Assembly: GCF_003201105.1 (NCBI RefSeq)
Contig: NZ_QICJ01000001.1
Coordinates: 1 to 64,000, forward strand
Length of the DNA stretch: 64,000 bases
Direction: 5' to 3'
Source: Dyella sp. AtDHG13
GTDB lineage: Bacteria > Pseudomonadota > Gammaproteobacteria > Xanthomonadales > Rhodanobacteraceae
The notes beneath the pieces were generated by a model that worked only from the letters and a program-made list of their open reading frames with translations, had not been told where the DNA came from and did not search any database. Made by a program: the position numbers and the translations under genes. Positions 18,901 to 26,285 of the stretch are shown piece by piece (position 1 is the first letter of the stretch; every line of letters starts with the position of its first letter).

Positions 18901-19924
18901 CGGCCAGCCCATCCAGCGCGCCGTCCTTATCCTTGAAGCTGTAGGGAAAACGATCCGACTCGTAGCCGACCCGGATAGATCCCAGGGTGGCGAGCCAGCG
19001 GCGGTCACCATCGGTCAGGTTGTGGCCATGCGGTATGACCGCCGAAAAATCCGCGTCCACTCCCCAACGCGAGCGGAGATTGGTCAGCTCGTCGCCGGTA
19101 ATGGATGCTTCGGCTTTGCCCAGTATCGCGGCCAGCATCGGCTGCTCGCGGGAGACGGCCAGCGAGGCGCGCATGATGCCCATATCAGGAAGTGAAGTAA
19201 GGATGCTGAGATCATCCTGCTCCCGCTCGCTGAGCAGCCAGCGGGTCCGGGCCGATGTGCCGATAAAGGCATCCGCCTGTCCCCGCACCACCATATCCAG
19301 CGCCTGGCGGGCATCGTCAGCGAACACCATGGTGGCGCCGGGGAAGCGGTCCCTCACACGCTGGGTGAAGTATTTGCCGAAGCGCTCCGTGGCGATGCGA
19401 GCGTGCGCAAGGCTGCTTTCGTCCAGAATCTGAAGGTCGCCCTTGCGCGCCACCATGACGAAACTGCCTTCCGCATACGGCTTGAGGTAGATCAGTTGCG
19501 CGTTCCGCCCGACGGGCTGGCCCACCAATAGATCAAACGGCATGGGTTGATCGGCTTCATTGAAGGCGATGCCATCCCAATCGGTAAACGGCCTGAACTG
19601 GAGGCGCAGACCGACGCGGCTCGCCAGCCGCTTCGCGTAGTCGACGCCCATGCCATCGGGTGCGCCCGCCACCCAGGCCTCGAGCGGAAAATGGTTACCC
19701 GCATAGACACCCACCTGTATCACGGGGTGCGCGGCAATCCACGCCGATTCCTCGGGCGTCAGCTCGACGGCGGGCGAAGTGGACGCATGAACACCGGAAG
19801 CCAATGCCAGTACGACAAGGAACACCATGAGCCGAACAAGCGCCCGCGACATGGCGCGCCCGGTGCCCTTCCATCCATGCAAGGCAATCGATATGGAACG
19901 ACTCATCGCCCGACGTCGATGCAT
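15992..19924 (-). CDS. BvgS/EvgS-like unorthodox hybrid sensor kinase
   Basis: About 1,310 residues. Order: signal peptide (ending GVHAS), two periplasmic SBP_bac_3 Venus-flytrap domains (about 67-289 and 315-532), a membrane helix (541-567), a PAS domain (579-699), HisKA with His 728 in MMSHEIRTP, HATPase (LLSNALKFT, DTGIGI, GTGLGLSI), a degenerate receiver-like segment (about 958-1064), a true receiver with Asp 1131 (ITDCHMP), and an Hpt domain with His 1263 in HRLVGS. This is the BvgS layout. Alternative starts are 19987 and 19852; 19924 is a compromise. The Hpt lacks the usual Lys after the His. Divergent from its likely response regulator and next to a fimbrial operon. Confidence 0.9.
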   Translation of the reverse strand: MHRRRAMSRSISIALHGWKGTGRAMSRALVRLMVFLVVLALASGVHASTSPAVELTPEESAWIAAHPVIQVGVYAGNHFPLEAWVAGAPDGMGVDYAKRLASRVGLRLQFRPFTDWDGIAFNEADQPMPFDLLVGQPVGRNAQLIYLKPYAEGSFVMVARKGDLQILDESSLAHARIATERFGKYFTQRVRDRFPGATMVFADDARQALDMVVRGQADAFIGTSARTRWLLSEREQDDLSILTSLPDMGIMRASLAVSREQPMLAAILGKAEASITGDELTNLRSRWGVDADFSAVIPHGHNLTDGDRRWLATLGSIRVGYESDRFPYSFKDKDGALDGLAADYLALLKNQLGLRFEFVPTRDLDELQRRVAAKEVDVVAAAMPADYDPAMMTFTRPYERFPEVIVARIGSPAVAGPEDLRGKKAAVREEAGLIDSLKMLMPQTQFVPVASNEAGLKLVERGEVSAYIGTLPAIDALIRDRYAATLRVVAPAGLDQDITFGVSRDKARLALLIDRVIGGLKDNQRQAMRSRWLRANYNYGVPWGWVLLGLAISASVVTAIGLAYKRMRDAEARARASEQRLVDTNENLPGVVIRLYIDAHGQRVYEYVSGPTQSLFGMSREDILSGAANPLDAMRETDRNAIRALVDRVYQSSQADAVEFPLHVNGRTRWIRALGGEPKPAGHGGYFWSVYCADVTALKEQEQALIEAKATAEAAVAAKSAFLAMMSHEIRTPMAGVLGLVELLSKTPLNAEQSHMVSMVQDSSGALLQILDDILDFSRIEAEKLELEPEPFDVRLLADSAVGTFAARAQQKSLQLYLVLDWRLASEYRGDANRIRQIINNLLSNALKFTQEGHVKLRVEMAGEVEDGQRLRFTVTDTGIGISPDQLTRLFQPFTQAEASTTRRFGGTGLGLSICRRLAHMMGGDVQLSSEEGGGTCAVFEVTLPVLRGASTMPDMNGKRALVCTRDATIEHELANALSAMGLAVMEVDAEDVAEFTLEDVDVYIADASIIREGIKIIGAPTIHVFPDTDPRGFYVDAGRIMLCGSPLLWRSATDACRMALGLLDARRPASIAATEGAGAVRVLVAEDHPINRAVIDRQLQLLGYEHVVVEDGQQAWDALITEHFDVLITDCHMPVLDGYALTHRVRQSEAGTDRHLPIIALSASALPEQVEKCRNAGMDDFLAKPVQLDDLRQKIAGISGQVAANDGPPVQDRLAYLVGIFGSASQVKHLLEGLLDAGWSDIAKLDAAIAEGDTEQQRDLIHRLVGSLRLIDPKSAEAGDGETSAQRRDAIARELAEIRSLVEQLRLRA

Positions 19925-20079
19925 AGGCTCCCCGGGTATCACGATTCTAAGAATCGAGAATAAGAGTCGCATGCAAAACCCATCCATGAGACTTATCCGA
20001 ATTACCTCAAACGAAAGAAAGCGCGACGCTTTGGACGGCTATCCTTTACGTTCCTGGATCTTCCCGACTTCCCTTCGTT

Positions 20080-20718
20080 ATGCCTCTCCAAATCTTCGTC
20101 GCTGACGACCACCCCATTGTGCGCGCAAGCGTGCGCATGGAAATCCTCCGCATGGCGGATGCACAGGTCGTTGGTGAAGCATCCAATGCCGACGAGCTTC
20201 TTGCCTTTCTTCGAAACGATACGTGCGATCTGCTGGTTACCGACTTCAACATGCCAGGCCACACCGAGGAAGACGGCCTGGCCATGCTCGACCTTATCCG
20301 GCAACTCAAGCCAAAGCTGCCCATTGTCGTACTGACGATGCTCACCAACCCTGCCCTGCTTCGGGCCATCCACGATCGTGGCGTGACCGCGCTCGTCATC
20401 AAGTCCGATGGCATGGGCGAACTATCGAACGCCCTGCGCTCAGTGGCTGCTGGTGACCGCTACGTTAGCGCAAATGCCAGGCAGCTGTTCCAGATGTCGC
20501 CTCGACGTGATGCCGCAGCACCGGGCGTGCCGCTGACCGCCCGTGAAGCCGAAGTGCTTCGCCTGTTTGCCTCTGGACGCACCGTGTCTGAAATTGCCGC
20601 CCAGCGTGGGCGCAGCGTGAAGACCATCAGTCACCAGAAGATCAGCGCCATGAACAAGCTCGGGCTACGCAACGACCCCGAACTGTATACGTACGCGCAC
20701 GAACATGGCCTCTGCTGA
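20080..20718 (+). CDS. NarL/FixJ-family response regulator (BvgA/EvgA-like)
   Basis: 212 residues: receiver domain with acidic pocket ADD, phospho-acceptor Asp 55 (VTDFNMPG), Thr 86 and Lys 108 (VIKSD), followed by a LuxR-type helix-turn-helix (about 148-205: LTAREAEVLRLFASG, SEIAAQRGRSVKTISHQK). It is divergent from the hybrid kinase with a ~155-base intergenic region and is convergent with the fimbrial operon. BvgA controls fimbriae and adhesins in Bordetella, so control of the neighbouring fimbrial genes is a reasonable inference. Confidence 0.9.
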   Translation: MPLQIFVADDHPIVRASVRMEILRMADAQVVGEASNADELLAFLRNDTCDLLVTDFNMPGHTEEDGLAMLDLIRQLKPKLPIVVLTMLTNPALLRAIHDRGVTALVIKSDGMGELSNALRSVAAGDRYVSANARQLFQMSPRRDAAAPGVPLTAREAEVLRLFASGRTVSEIAAQRGRSVKTISHQKISAMNKLGLRNDPELYTYAHEHGLC

Positions 20719-21110
20719 GGCTGGGTGAATTGCTTAAGTAATTCGGACGAGGCATCTCCGTCCTCGCCAAGGCATCCACATCCCAGCCGGTGTGGATTTG
20801 CTATTTATGTGGCAGCTGGCGACGTTCTGCCCAACCCTCTCGCCTGTAATACCCTGATCGAAGTGCGGTAAGCACGCACCGTTTGTAGCGCTGTCGAATC
20901 CTCTGATTCGATTCGGCATGAGGAGCGGTGCCGCGCTCGCCAATTCGGGATACCTGGGCACCCGTCACAAAGGTCTCGCCCCCGGGCGCGGAAAGAACAA
21001 GGGAGCTGCGCGAGGCACCAAAGGCGGCCCCACGCTCTCGATGTTCTTCATGGAACTTAGGGCGCCCCTCATGCAGAGGATGCGGCGCCCTGCCCCTCTC
21101 GCTACGCAGC
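20719..21110. other. Intergenic gap, 392 bases, between convergent response regulator and usher genes
   Basis: Where a chaperone-usher operon normally continues with minor subunit and adhesin genes, no credible minus-strand coding sequence is seen. The only structure noticed is the inverted repeat at 21059-21091. Confidence 0.55.
21059..21091 (-). terminator. Probable end-of-operon hairpin after the fimbrial usher
   Basis: Perfect 8-bp inverted repeat AGGGCGCC / GGCGCCCT with a 17-base loop, 20 bases beyond the usher stop on the minus strand. There is no T-run after it, so its efficiency as an intrinsic terminator is doubtful. Confidence 0.45.
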
Positions 21111-23987
21111 CTATCGGCAAACAGCCGTCGTGGCGTCCATGCTGTATGCGCTGCCCTTGATGCGCGGCGGCAGCTGATAGTTGACCTTGCATTGCTCCTG
21201 ATCAGAGTCGCCCCAGCGCACGGTGAGTGCACCGCCCTCTTCCGCTCCGCGAACAAACATCTGTCCGCCCTGGCCAACGGTGCCCACGCTGTTTCCGCTG
21301 GCATCGATCACCTCGGCACCGAACGGCAGCACATCGCCATTGGGCTGCTTGGCACGGATGAGCGCTGCGCGTCCGCTGACGGTGGAGAACTTCAACGGCA
21401 CGACGGCGCCGGCACGGGGCGCGGTCTGCACACGCGTGGTCTGCAGTTCCACGTCCATCGACGTGCTGGCGGGGTCCAGCGTGACGTCGTTCATGCGATA
21501 AGGCATCAAGCTGGTGGCCACCGCGTAGCCACGACCGTCGATCCGGGTCTGGCCACTGCTGGAGACGCGGGCACCCTTGGCGTCCGGCGCCTCGATGATC
21601 GCGATGGGGCTGTTGAGATCGATCTGCGGCGCTAGAGTGATGCCACCGCCGTGCACGACCACACCGCCAGACGCGCCCACCGAACCCTGCTGGTAGTGGC
21701 TGGAGTAAGAGTAGCCGGCATTGAGATTGCCATACGCCGCCTGCCAGCCCAGGTTGCCGCTGGCCGTGGTATTGCTGTTCCCCTGGTCGGTGTAATTGAC
21801 GTTGGCGTTGTAGTTGTACTGGCTGCGTTCGCCGAACGTGCCGTTGATGCCCACCCGGTCGTTGTTGCCCATGGTGTCGTCGTGCGAAACCATGGCCGAA
21901 AGCATGGGCGAGTTGCGGGACGAAGGACCGCCCAGCGGGATAGACACGTTGAGCCCAAATTGGTTGTCGTAATGCCCACCATTGAACGCAGGGCTGGAGG
22001 TATAGGTGCGGCTGGCGGTAATGCCAAAATTCACGCGCCGATAGCTGTTGCTGTAGCCCAGCTGGTAGGTGGTGGCGTCGGGCATGCCGTTCCAGTAGGT
22101 ATTGCGGCTGCCGTTGAAGTAAAGCTGGCCGTACTTGCCACCGAAGTCCTGGTTCAGCGTGACCTGGATGCGCTGCTTGGCACGAAGCACGACGGGCGCG
22201 GCCCAATTGGTGCTGTGCAGGGAGGTCAGCTGGTCCTGCGTCTGTACGGCGTCGCTCAGCGTCAGGAAGTTATCGTTGGAATAGCGGTACGAGGCCACCG
22301 CCAACGTGGTGCCCGAGGTCGGAATGGCCTTGGAGTATGACAGGCGAGAACTGTAACCCGACAGCGAGCCGCCAGCTCCCTTGAAGGTCGTGTGCGAGTT
22401 GGTCACGTCCAATGCGAACGCGCCAATGGGCGTATTGACGGCCGCGCCGCCCAGATAGGAGTGATACAGGTCCCGATAGGTGGACTGCACACCGCCGTAC
22501 AAGGTCAGCCAGTTGTTGATGCCGCGCTGGTAGGTACCTTCCACGAAGTACGGCATGCCATTGCGCAGCGTGGTGTCGCGCACCTGGCCATCGGTGATGG
22601 CCCAGCGGCTGACACCGGGACGCAGCAGCATCGGTACGGCCGAATACGGCACCGTGAAGGTGTGCATGGTGCCGTCGGCTTCAAAGACGGTCACGGTCAG
22701 GTCGCCACCATAGCCGGTGGAATACAGGTCGTTGATGACGAACGGACCAGGCGCCACCGTGGTTTCAAGCAGCAGGTTGCCGTTCTGGCGTACTTCCACG
22801 CGGGCCTGCGTATTGGCAACGCCACGCACCACGGGTGCAAAGCCCTGCTGCGAGTCCGGCAACATGCGATCGTCGCTATAGATCGTGATGCCTCGGAACG
22901 GCGTGGTATCGAACACGATGCCCTGGGTGTAGCTGTCGCCCACCGTGAACTGCGCCTTCCACTGGGTAATGTCGTGGGTGGCCGTGGTATTGAAGTTGTG
23001 CCAGTTGGTGCGACCGGTCTTCTGGTCCCACTGCGCGGTTTCCACACTGCGCACACGCCAGCCGGCAATATTGAAACCCAGGTTGAGGCCAAGGTAGGCG
23101 TTGATGTCGTTGTAGCTGTAACCGCCGGCCTGCGCGGGCGTGTAGCTGCCGATCTGCACCGGCACGTAAGTGCCATTGTTGCTCAGCATGTAGTTGCCGG
23201 TGGCACTGGGCACATAGGCGCCACCTGGCCCCAGCGTATAGAGCGTGCTCCCCTGCACCTGCACCGGCGTCCCGTCCGTACCGATGGCGTTGCCGCCGCT
23301 CGCACGCGGCCCGCTGTAGCTCTGGTTGATGGAGTACGCGTTGAAGTTGTAGCCAAGCAGGAAAGCGGTTTCACCCTGGTCCCACAACGCCGGGCTGACA
23401 TAGCCGCGCGCGTGCTTGAGCAGCGATGCCTGCGGGATGGAGACATTCAGGCGCAGCTCGCCCATATCCATCGTGGCGGTGGCATCAGGGCTGACATCGC
23501 CGATGGCGATGCAGGTGTTCTGCGCATTGATCCGTGCCGGATCGAGCTTGCCAACGTCCACGCCCATCTGGAGCAGTTCGGCGTAGGTGAAGCACGGCTG
23601 GGCGTTCTTCATGCCTTCGACGGCACGAAACTCCATGTTCTGCCGGCTTACCCGTCCTTCGTTGACGAAAATGTCAACGTTGTAGGTACCGGGCAATACG
23701 CTGACGCCATTCTCGAACCGGGAAATGTCGACGTTCTTCGCGGAGCCGGTGAATGCGTTGCTGAACTCCGCGTAGCCGGAACCTGCCGCCGGATCCAGTG
23801 CTCCGCCAGCGGCAGCGGAAGATGCGGCAGCCCAAAGCACCGTGGGGACAGCGCCAAGCGCGGCAACCACGGAACTGGCCAGCAACCGCGGCCGCATCCC
23901 GCCATGGGCCGGGATGCACGGAGGGAGGACGTATTCGACCCTTAAAGGGGCTGCGTATAAGCGAAGCGTACGGCTATTGGAGTTCAT
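21111..23987 (-). CDS. Fimbrial outer-membrane usher (FimD/PapC family) with octapeptide-repeat insertion
   Basis: 958 residues including a leader (hydrophobic part about 31-60). Outer-membrane pore that assembles chaperone-bound pilins. The N-terminal chaperone-binding domain shows YAEFSNAFTG, DISRFENG and LPGTYNVDIFVN; the barrel and plug follow, and the C-terminal domain carries a Cys pair (QCKVNY, AVCR). Ordinary ushers are about 800-870 residues. The excess lies largely in residues about 226-293, between the first barrel strand (LLGYNFNAYS) and the next (NAYLGLNLGFN), where Tyr recurs exactly every eight residues. Third gene of the operon. Confidence 0.93.
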   Translation of the reverse strand: MNSNSRTLRLYAAPLRVEYVLPPCIPAHGGMRPRLLASSVVAALGAVPTVLWAAASSAAAGGALDPAAGSGYAEFSNAFTGSAKNVDISRFENGVSVLPGTYNVDIFVNEGRVSRQNMEFRAVEGMKNAQPCFTYAELLQMGVDVGKLDPARINAQNTCIAIGDVSPDATATMDMGELRLNVSIPQASLLKHARGYVSPALWDQGETAFLLGYNFNAYSINQSYSGPRASGGNAIGTDGTPVQVQGSTLYTLGPGGAYVPSATGNYMLSNNGTYVPVQIGSYTPAQAGGYSYNDINAYLGLNLGFNIAGWRVRSVETAQWDQKTGRTNWHNFNTTATHDITQWKAQFTVGDSYTQGIVFDTTPFRGITIYSDDRMLPDSQQGFAPVVRGVANTQARVEVRQNGNLLLETTVAPGPFVINDLYSTGYGGDLTVTVFEADGTMHTFTVPYSAVPMLLRPGVSRWAITDGQVRDTTLRNGMPYFVEGTYQRGINNWLTLYGGVQSTYRDLYHSYLGGAAVNTPIGAFALDVTNSHTTFKGAGGSLSGYSSRLSYSKAIPTSGTTLAVASYRYSNDNFLTLSDAVQTQDQLTSLHSTNWAAPVVLRAKQRIQVTLNQDFGGKYGQLYFNGSRNTYWNGMPDATTYQLGYSNSYRRVNFGITASRTYTSSPAFNGGHYDNQFGLNVSIPLGGPSSRNSPMLSAMVSHDDTMGNNDRVGINGTFGERSQYNYNANVNYTDQGNSNTTASGNLGWQAAYGNLNAGYSYSSHYQQGSVGASGGVVVHGGGITLAPQIDLNSPIAIIEAPDAKGARVSSSGQTRIDGRGYAVATSLMPYRMNDVTLDPASTSMDVELQTTRVQTAPRAGAVVPLKFSTVSGRAALIRAKQPNGDVLPFGAEVIDASGNSVGTVGQGGQMFVRGAEEGGALTVRWGDSDQEQCKVNYQLPPRIKGSAYSMDATTAVCR
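23109..23228 (-). repeat. Octapeptide tandem repeat within the usher gene
   Basis: Encodes usher residues 254-293: five consecutive 8-residue units of pattern x-x-G-x-Y-x-(P/L)-x. Tyr occurs at 258, 266, 274, 282 and 290 and Gly at 256, 264, 272, 280 and 288; a degenerate unit with Tyr 250 precedes them. The DNA period is 24 bases. By analogy with FimD topology it falls in the first extracellular loop of the barrel. Confidence 0.8.
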
Positions 23988-24028
23988 ATCGCCTGGCTAC
24001 TCGAAGAGGTTGCGCAACACATCTCCGA

Positions 24029-24050
24029 GAGAGGCACCAGGGTGCCTCTC
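24029..24050 (-). other. Hairpin between chaperone and usher genes
   Basis: Inverted repeat GAGAGGCACC / GGTGCCTCTC, almost without loop, extended by flanking CCGAG and CTCGG. It lies in the 134-base chaperone-usher gap. A processing or attenuation structure that lowers usher expression is plausible. Confidence 0.4.
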
Positions 24051-24121
24051 GGGCGTAAGATGCGGGTGAGTTCGATACGTGGCTACCGCGATGAAGGCCT
24101 GCGGTTCGCGCCAAAGGTAGA

Positions 24122-24856
24122 TCAGCGGCTGAAGCTGACTTCGTGCTCGTTGAAACCGCCGTAGTCGTTGATGACGGTGATCACCAACTTGTTGCTGGCA
24201 TCAGGCTCGCCTGCCACCGGAAGGGTTGCTTTGCCCATGGCGGGACACATGCCACCCTTGGAAACGGCCTGCAATTGCGGCGAGCCCTTGAAGGTAAGGT
24301 CGCTGAAGGAAATGTTGAACGGCGTATTGTTGGTGCACTCCGCCTGATAGCCCTTGCCCTCCTGCGTAACGTGCCAGCTCAGCTGGTCGGCGGCCGCATC
24401 CGGAGAGCCCTTCAGCCCCTTCGGGCGATAGAACAGCTTCATGCGCGAACGCACGGCGAGCTGCATATAGTTCTCTGCCGCGTCACTGCCCGCCTTGGGC
24501 TTGGGTGGAATTTCCAGAATGTTTAGCCAGAAAACCGTTTCGCGATCCTGCGGAAGATCCGCGCCGGTAAACATGATGCGCAAGGTCTGACCCTTACCAG
24601 GGTCGACGCGCGCCATCGGCGGCGTAATCAGGAACGGCGCCTTGCTGGTATCCGGTCGCTCGGTGGCATCGCCGCTGTCGATCCACGCCTGAACGAGGCG
24701 AGTCTCCTTGCCATCGTTGACCATGCTGAGCGATACCTCGCGCTGGTCAGCGGGATACACCACGCGAGTGCCGTTGATGGTGATGCCTGCCTGCGCCGTA
24801 CCCAAGGTGGCGAAGGCCAGGGCAAACGCGCAAAGAGTGCGACGCAAAACGATCAT
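24122..24856 (-). CDS. Periplasmic fimbrial chaperone (PapD family)
   Basis: 244 residues from ATG 24856: signal peptide ending TAQA, then the two immunoglobulin-like domains of pilus chaperones. Visible family features are GTRVVYPADQREVSLSMVN with the subunit-anchoring Arg, an acidic-hydrophobic F1-G1 stretch (RMKLFYRPKGL), and FWLNILEIPPKP. It donates a strand to pilin subunits and escorts them to the usher. An in-frame upstream extension to 24931 is rejected because it precedes the signal peptide. Confidence 0.93.
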   Translation of the reverse strand: MIVLRRTLCAFALAFATLGTAQAGITINGTRVVYPADQREVSLSMVNDGKETRLVQAWIDSGDATERPDTSKAPFLITPPMARVDPGKGQTLRIMFTGADLPQDRETVFWLNILEIPPKPKAGSDAAENYMQLAVRSRMKLFYRPKGLKGSPDAAADQLSWHVTQEGKGYQAECTNNTPFNISFSDLTFKGSPQLQAVSKGGMCPAMGKATLPVAGEPDASNKLVITVINDYGGFNEHEVSFSR

Positions 24857-24894
24857 GGAGGTTCTCTTGCTAATTAAAGATGAGATGCGGTTGA

Positions 24895-24925
24895 ACAACG
24901 GGGCCGAATACGCCGGCCCCGTTGT
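24895..24925 (-). terminator. Attenuator-like hairpin between pilin and chaperone genes
   Basis: Perfect 12-bp stem (ACAACGGGGCCG / CGGCCCCGTTGT) with a 7-base loop, beginning 18 bases after the pilin stop. No strong T-run follows, so read-through is likely. Such a stem would favour pilin over chaperone and usher, a common arrangement in fimbrial operons. Confidence 0.55.
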
Positions 24926-24943
24926 GGTCAACTGACTAATTGA

Positions 24944-25537
24944 TCAGTTGTACTGCATCGAATAGGTCAATTGAGTGTTGACGGCACCCGCGGTCGCGGC
25001 ACCGCCCTTGGCCAAATACTGGCCGAGGTAGTTCAGCGTCGCAGTGGTGCCAACGATGGTTGCGGCCGGCTGATTGTTGGCGGCAATCACGGTTGCGCCA
25101 TTGGTAACAGCGCTGTTGATGCTCAGATCAATGCGCTGATTATTGGCCGGATTCACCATGCGGACTTCCACGTTCGAGGCGCCGCCAGCGGCCTGGTTCT
25201 TCAGAGCGCCGGTGGCAGTGTCAAGAGCAGGCGTCTGCGATGTTTCAATCCATAGTGCTGCGGTCTTGCCAGCCGGCGAGCCACCGGAGCAATTGAGGAT
25301 CAGAGAGAACGCAGTATCGCCCGCAGTCTGACCGTCCTTTGCCAAAGAAGTGGTGCTAACGGTGGGCAGCTTCACGGTGATATTGCCCTGACCGGAAGCA
25401 GCGCCACCGCCCGTGACAGTACACGTGGTATCGGTAATCGTGCCGTTGAAGGTAATGGTGCCGTCAGAGGCCGAAGCCTGCATGGCGACAAGGCCAAACG
25501 TGGCAGCCAGAACAGCAGAGATAAGAGTCTTCTTCAT
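24944..25537 (-). CDS. Major fimbrial subunit (type 1-like pilin)
   Basis: 197 residues with signal peptide (cleavage near ASA). The mature start DGTITFNGTITDTTCTV is typical of FimA-type pilins, with the disulfide pair C39 and C83. The C-terminus ends QLTYSMQYN with the penultimate Tyr of the beta-zipper used for chaperone and strand complementation. First gene of the operon, so likely the most abundant product. No second pilin or adhesin is encoded nearby. Confidence 0.93.
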   Translation of the reverse strand: MKKTLISAVLAATFGLVAMQASASDGTITFNGTITDTTCTVTGGGAASGQGNITVKLPTVSTTSLAKDGQTAGDTAFSLILNCSGGSPAGKTAALWIETSQTPALDTATGALKNQAAGGASNVEVRMVNPANNQRIDLSINSAVTNGATVIAANNQPAATIVGTTATLNYLGQYLAKGGAATAGAVNTQLTYSMQYN

Positions 25538-25697
25538 GGATGTCTTCCTTCGTTAGAAAAGCCCGCTCTCCAAGGGTCGGCTGGAACGTCGGCTTGCTCG
25601 TTCCGTCATCCGGTGCTCCATGGTGGGTAAGGCATCATGTCGATCACGGGACCACCGTTCGACTTAGTAATGATCTGTTAAGTGCGGCAGTCATCGA

Positions 25698-25715
25698 AAT
25701 CAGATCGAACTGATT
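25698..25715. promoter_or_regulatory. Inverted repeat upstream of the pilin gene, possible operator
   Basis: AATCAG-6-CTGATT, a perfect 6-bp inverted repeat 160 bases upstream of the pilin start, in the AT-rich segment. Its position suits an activator site, for instance for the nearby LuxR-type response regulator. No experimental consensus was available to compare. Confidence 0.4.
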
Positions 25716-25987
25716 AAGGGGTAGCCGTAAATCCCTGACCTTGTAAGGTAAAACTCAGCCATCCAACTTTGATCGCGAGTCCACTCACGAGCAGGATCGT
25801 TCCCAAGGCACTTCTCCACAGCATGGACGACTCGATCCATGCGCATCGGGCCACATGCAAATCAACGTCGCGCCCATTTGGCCTCGGACGACTTTCATTG
25901 GGTCAGGATGGCTGCACGCATCCAGTCGGCGCGATCGTTACTGCCAATATCGCCACGACGTCTGTCAATCAAGTTAGACGGTTCCCT

Positions 25988-26016
25988 TTAAAAAAAAGCC
26001 GGCCAAAGGCCGGCTT
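25988..26016 (-). terminator. Intrinsic terminator of the GH92 gene
   Basis: Stem AAGCCGGCC / GGCCGGCTT with a three-base loop, followed on the minus strand by a run of eight Ts. This is a textbook intrinsic terminator about 270 bases after the GH92 stop and upstream of the fimbrial promoter region, insulating the two units. Confidence 0.85.
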
Positions 26017-26217
26017 GTAGTGACGCTTAAGATTCAAATCCGTCTATAGAAATCTGATCGCGACGAAGACGCGCTGAACATTAACCCGCGCGCAAATAAC
26101 CGATAACTGTCGAACGCCATCGCATCTGCGCGCGCAAAAGCATCAGGAATGCCGTAGATCGTTGCGCATCGCACGCCGGCACCTTGCATGCCGAAAGCCC
26201 ATCGTTGCGTACTGTGC

Positions 26218-26257
26218 GCACGACGACACAGCGCATTTAACGCCTGTGTTGTCGTGC
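26218..26257. other. Long hairpin just downstream of the GH92 gene
   Basis: GCACGACGACACAG pairs with CTGTGTTGTCGTGC (14 bp, one G-T wobble) around a 12-base loop. It begins about 28 bases after the GH92 stop. There is no T-run, so it may protect the 3' end of the mRNA or be a secondary terminator. Confidence 0.5.
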
Positions 26258-26285
26258 AGCAATGAGAACGAGTGTGAGGTCTTGC

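Larger units (their letters stand above)
25538..26285. other. Intergenic region, 748 bases, upstream of the fimbrial operon
   Basis: Markedly more AT-rich than its surroundings, especially 25660-26000. It carries the fimbrial promoter region with a palindrome (25698-25715), the terminator of the GH92 gene (25988-26016) and a long hairpin (26218-26257). No convincing gene was seen; short ORFs on either strand lack ribosome sites and family resemblance. Confidence 0.55.

Noticed and set aside
20801-21304. Adhesin or minor pilin after the usher
   Set aside because: The minus-strand open frame is Arg/Ala-rich, overlaps the usher, and lacks signal peptide and pilin features.
22392-23945. 517-codon open frame on the plus strand
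   Set aside because: Antisense to the usher; His/Val/Ala-rich shadow.
25769-26020. Small gene upstream of the fimbrial operon
   Set aside because: No ribosome site and it overlaps the T-rich terminator.
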